Positions 61,859 to 64,000 of a stretch of 64,000 nucleotides of DNA are shown one piece after another. Within the stretch, counting starts at the first letter, position 1, and every line of letters begins with the position of its first letter. A program made the translations under genes and the position numbers. Below the pieces are notes generated by a model. The model saw nothing but the letters and a program-made list of their open reading frames with translations. It had not been told where the DNA came from and ran no database searches. This DNA is from DAHUXN01 sp963811805 (GTDB taxonomy: Bacteria > Acidobacteriota > Terriglobia > Acidiferrales > UBA7541): assembly GCA_963811805.1 (NCBI GenBank), contig CAWESU010000001.1, positions 124,001-188,000 on the forward strand, written 5' to 3'.

Positions 61859-62557
61859 ATGAGTGAAATGGCAACCTGGCCATTCGACCATAAGGCCGCC
61901 ATCGCGCATCTCTCCAAGGCCGATCGCCGCCTCGCGCGGCTGATCGAGAAATGCGTCGAGTTTCGCCTGGAACTGAAGGCCGCACAAAACCCATACGAAG
62001 CGCTGCTCGAAGCTATTGCCTACCAAAGCATCTCCGGCAAAGCTGCGGCGACGATTTTCGCGCGCATCAAGGCCCTGGGCGCAAATGGCCGCTGCCCTAC
62101 CCCCGAGGAAATCCTCCGCGTGCGCAAGCCCGCTTTGCGTAAAGCAGGGCTTTCCTTCGCCAAAATTGCGGCCGTGAAAGATCTGGCGCAGAAAACCATC
62201 GACGGAATCGTGCCGACCCTTGCGGAAGCGGAAAAAATGTCGGACCAGGAACTGGTCGACCGCCTCATTTCCGTACGCGGCATCGGCGCATGGACGGTCG
62301 AGATGTTTCTGATTTTCCGCCTTGGACGCCCCGACGTCCTTCCCATTCATGACTACGGAGTGCAGAAAGGATTCGCGCTGACGTACGGCAAGAAGAGCAT
62401 TCCGAAACCGCGCGAGCTGGCGCAATTCGGCGAGCGCTGGCGCCCCTATCGCACTGTGGCTTCCTGGTATATGTGGAGAGCGGTGCAGTTGGCCGGAAAA
62501 GACGCGCGCAAAATCAAGAAAGCACCCGCGAAGAACCTACGCAAGCGAGCCGTCTAG
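61859..62557 (+). CDS. DNA-3-methyladenine glycosylase, AlkA-like
   Basis: A 232-residue HhH-GPD glycosylase that removes alkylated bases. The helix-hairpin-helix is LISVRGIGAWTVEMFLIF, with the catalytic Asp in RPDVLPIHDYGVQ; EALLEAIAYQSISGKAA matches the AlkA/MAG II core. It lacks AlkA's N-terminal mixed domain. It is convergent with the ABC-F gene, overlapping it by 4 bp. Confidence 0.92.
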   Translation: MSEMATWPFDHKAAIAHLSKADRRLARLIEKCVEFRLELKAAQNPYEALLEAIAYQSISGKAAATIFARIKALGANGRCPTPEEILRVRKPALRKAGLSFAKIAAVKDLAQKTIDGIVPTLAEAEKMSDQELVDRLISVRGIGAWTVEMFLIFRLGRPDVLPIHDYGVQKGFALTYGKKSIPKPRELAQFGERWRPYRTVASWYMWRAVQLAGKDARKIKKAPAKNLRKRAV

Positions 62558-64000
62558 GTGCGGACCTGCGATATTTTTTGCTCGGCGTACGCGAGATAGT
62601 CCGTATACGGGCCTTTGAAGTCCTCAATGTGCCCGCCGCCTTCGAAATGCCAAATGCGCGTGGCCACTTCGTCGATCACGTCGTAGTCGTGCGTCACGAT
62701 CAACACCGTGCCGTCGTAACGCTGCAGCGCAATATTCAGGGCGTTGATGGACTCCAGGTCCAGATGGTTCGTCGGTTCGTCCAGAATTAGAAAATTGGGC
62801 TTCTGCAGCATCAGCCGGCAGAATATCAGCCGTGCCGATTCACCTCCGGAAAGCGTTTGCGTCATCTTCAGCGCGTCGTCGCCGCTGAAAAGCATCTGGC
62901 CAAGCAGGCCGCGCAGTTCTGTTTGCGTTGCCGCCGGATTGAACTGGTGCAGCCATTCGATGACGCTCATGCCTTTGACGATCGAGTCGCTGTGGTCCTG
63001 CGCGAAGTAACCGGCGGTCACCTCGTGGCCCCAAGTCACCTTGCCGTACTCGATCTCGAAATGCCGTTCCGAATCCTCGATAAACCCGGGCGCGTTGCGA
63101 AGCAGTGACTTCAGCAGCGTGGTTTTGCCCGCGCCGTTGCGGCCAACCAGCGCGATGCGCTCGCCGCGCGTCACGCTCGCGCCGAAATTCTGGATCACCT
63201 TTCGCTCGCCATAGCTCTTCCGAATCGCCTTGAACTCGAGGGGATGCCGTCCCGACGGCTTTTTCATGTCGAAACGAATATAAGGCCGTTGAATATTCGA
63301 TTTGGCCAACTCCGACGCCTGGATGCGCTCGACCTCTTTCTTCCGCGACATCACTTGGGAAGACCGCGTACCTGCTGAAAATCTCGCGATGAATTCGTTC
63401 AACTGCGCGATTTTCTTTTCACGTTGCGCATTCTCTGCCTCGATGCGCGAGCGAATCTGCGTCTTCGCCAGGACCATATCGTCATACGCGCCGGTGTACA
63501 TGATGATCGTTTCGTAGTCGATGTCCGCAGTGTGCGTGCATACGCTGTTCAAAAAGTGCCGGTCGTGCGAGATCACGATCAGCACGCCGTCGTAGTTGCA
63601 CAAATAATCCTGCAGCCAATGCACGGAATCCAGGTCCAAGTAGTTGGTCGGCTCGTCGAGCAACAGGGCGCGCGGATTGCCAAAGAGCGCCTGCGCCAAG
63701 AGCACGCGGACTTTCTGACCGCCTTGCAGCTCGCCCATCCTGCATTCATGCAGGGCTGCATCCACGTCGAGGCCGTCGAGCAGGATCGCGGCGTCGGCCT
63801 CCGCCGTGTAGCCGCCTTCTTCGCCGATGATTCCCTCCAGCTCGCCTAAACGCATGCCATCATCGTGCGTCATTTCATCGTGCGGCTTCGCGTACAGCGC
63901 GTCGCGTTCTTCCAGGGCCTTCCAAAGTGCCGCGTTGCCCATGATCACCGTGTCGATCACACGAAATTCGTCGAACGCGAACTGGTCTTGTCGCAGCACG
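62554..64000 (-). CDS. ABC-F family ATPase, partial (5' end outside the window)
   Basis: At least 481 residues of a soluble ABC-F protein with two nucleotide-binding domains. Signature 1 LQGGQKVRVLLAQALF with LLLDEPTNYLDLDSVHWL; the second domain has GRNGAGKTTLLKSLL, LSGGESARLIFCRLML and LDEPTNHLDLESINAL. The Walker A of the first domain lies beyond the window. ABC-F factors act on the ribosome in translation or resistance; sequence and length suggest the YbiT subgroup, but this is not certain. Confidence 0.93.
   Translation of the reverse strand, partial: VLRQDQFAFDEFRVIDTVIMGNAALWKALEERDALYAKPHDEMTHDDGMRLGELEGIIGEEGGYTAEADAAILLDGLDVDAALHECRMGELQGGQKVRVLLAQALFGNPRALLLDEPTNYLDLDSVHWLQDYLCNYDGVLIVISHDRHFLNSVCTHTADIDYETIIMYTGAYDDMVLAKTQIRSRIEAENAQREKKIAQLNEFIARFSAGTRSSQVMSRKKEVERIQASELAKSNIQRPYIRFDMKKPSGRHPLEFKAIRKSYGERKVIQNFGASVTRGERIALVGRNGAGKTTLLKSLLRNAPGFIEDSERHFEIEYGKVTWGHEVTAGYFAQDHSDSIVKGMSVIEWLHQFNPAATQTELRGLLGQMLFSGDDALKMTQTLSGGESARLIFCRLMLQKPNFLILDEPTNHLDLESINALNIALQRYDGTVLIVTHDYDVIDEVATRIWHFEGGGHIEDFKGPYTDYLAYAEQKISQVRT

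Overview
The window looks like chromosome of a Gram-negative, diderm soil bacterium, most likely an Acidobacteriota member. This is inference from content: Kdo (LPS) synthesis genes; a meso-diaminopimelate-type MurE; a compact mraZ-to-ftsZ division and wall cluster without murB or ddl; a class A-like serine hydrolase carrying a TonB C-terminal domain; a large secreted BNR/sortilin-type protein; and DUF4097 and DUF3106 envelope proteins. No 16S gene is present to confirm it.

Layout. (1) 1-11 kb, core: a UbiD-type decarboxylase, a MacA/MacB-like adaptor and permease without an ATPase gene, a secreted beta-propeller protein, and an MFS-PlsC fusion. (2) 11.0-30.1 kb: a genomic island of about 19.0 kb integrated in the 3' end of a tRNA-Gly(CCC) gene. 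A 23-bp perfect direct repeat of the tRNA 3' end (11065-11087 and 30043-30065) brackets it, and a tyrosine integrase lies 1 bp from the left copy. The island has a mobility and maintenance half (integrase, P-loop ATPase, small HTH proteins, XRE/nucleotidyltransferase toxin-antitoxin pair, serine recombinase, RFC-like clamp-loader ATPase). Its cargo half is mostly exported or membrane proteins: two trypsin-like S1C proteases, lipoproteins, small membrane proteins and a HAD protein, interrupted by an IS1380-family transposase. (3) 30.1-40.1 kb, core: RRM and cold-shock proteins, serine hydrolase-TonB, kdsC-kdsD-kdsA with an unknown gene, DUF4097, glyA, and a JAMM protease. (4) 40.2-57.1 kb: the dcw cluster on the minus strand, read mraZ-rsmH-ftsL-ftsI-murE-murF-mraY-murD-ftsW-murG-murC-ftsQ-ftsA-ftsZ, with a clear promoter and MraZ boxes in front. 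(5) 57.3-64 kb: ECF sigma/anti-sigma/DUF3106, ZIP transporter, ychF, an NTF2-like protein, an AlkA-type glycosylase and a truncated ABC-F gene.

How the genes work together. The dcw genes build the lipid II precursor (MurE, F, D, C; MraY; MurG) and the septal machine (FtsZ, A, Q, L, W, I), probably from one autoregulated promoter. KdsD, KdsA and KdsC are three steps of Kdo supply. In the island, the integrase and att repeats explain its mobility, and the toxin-antitoxin pair probably stabilises it. The purpose of the exported-protein cargo is unknown and is the part most likely to hide an undescribed system.
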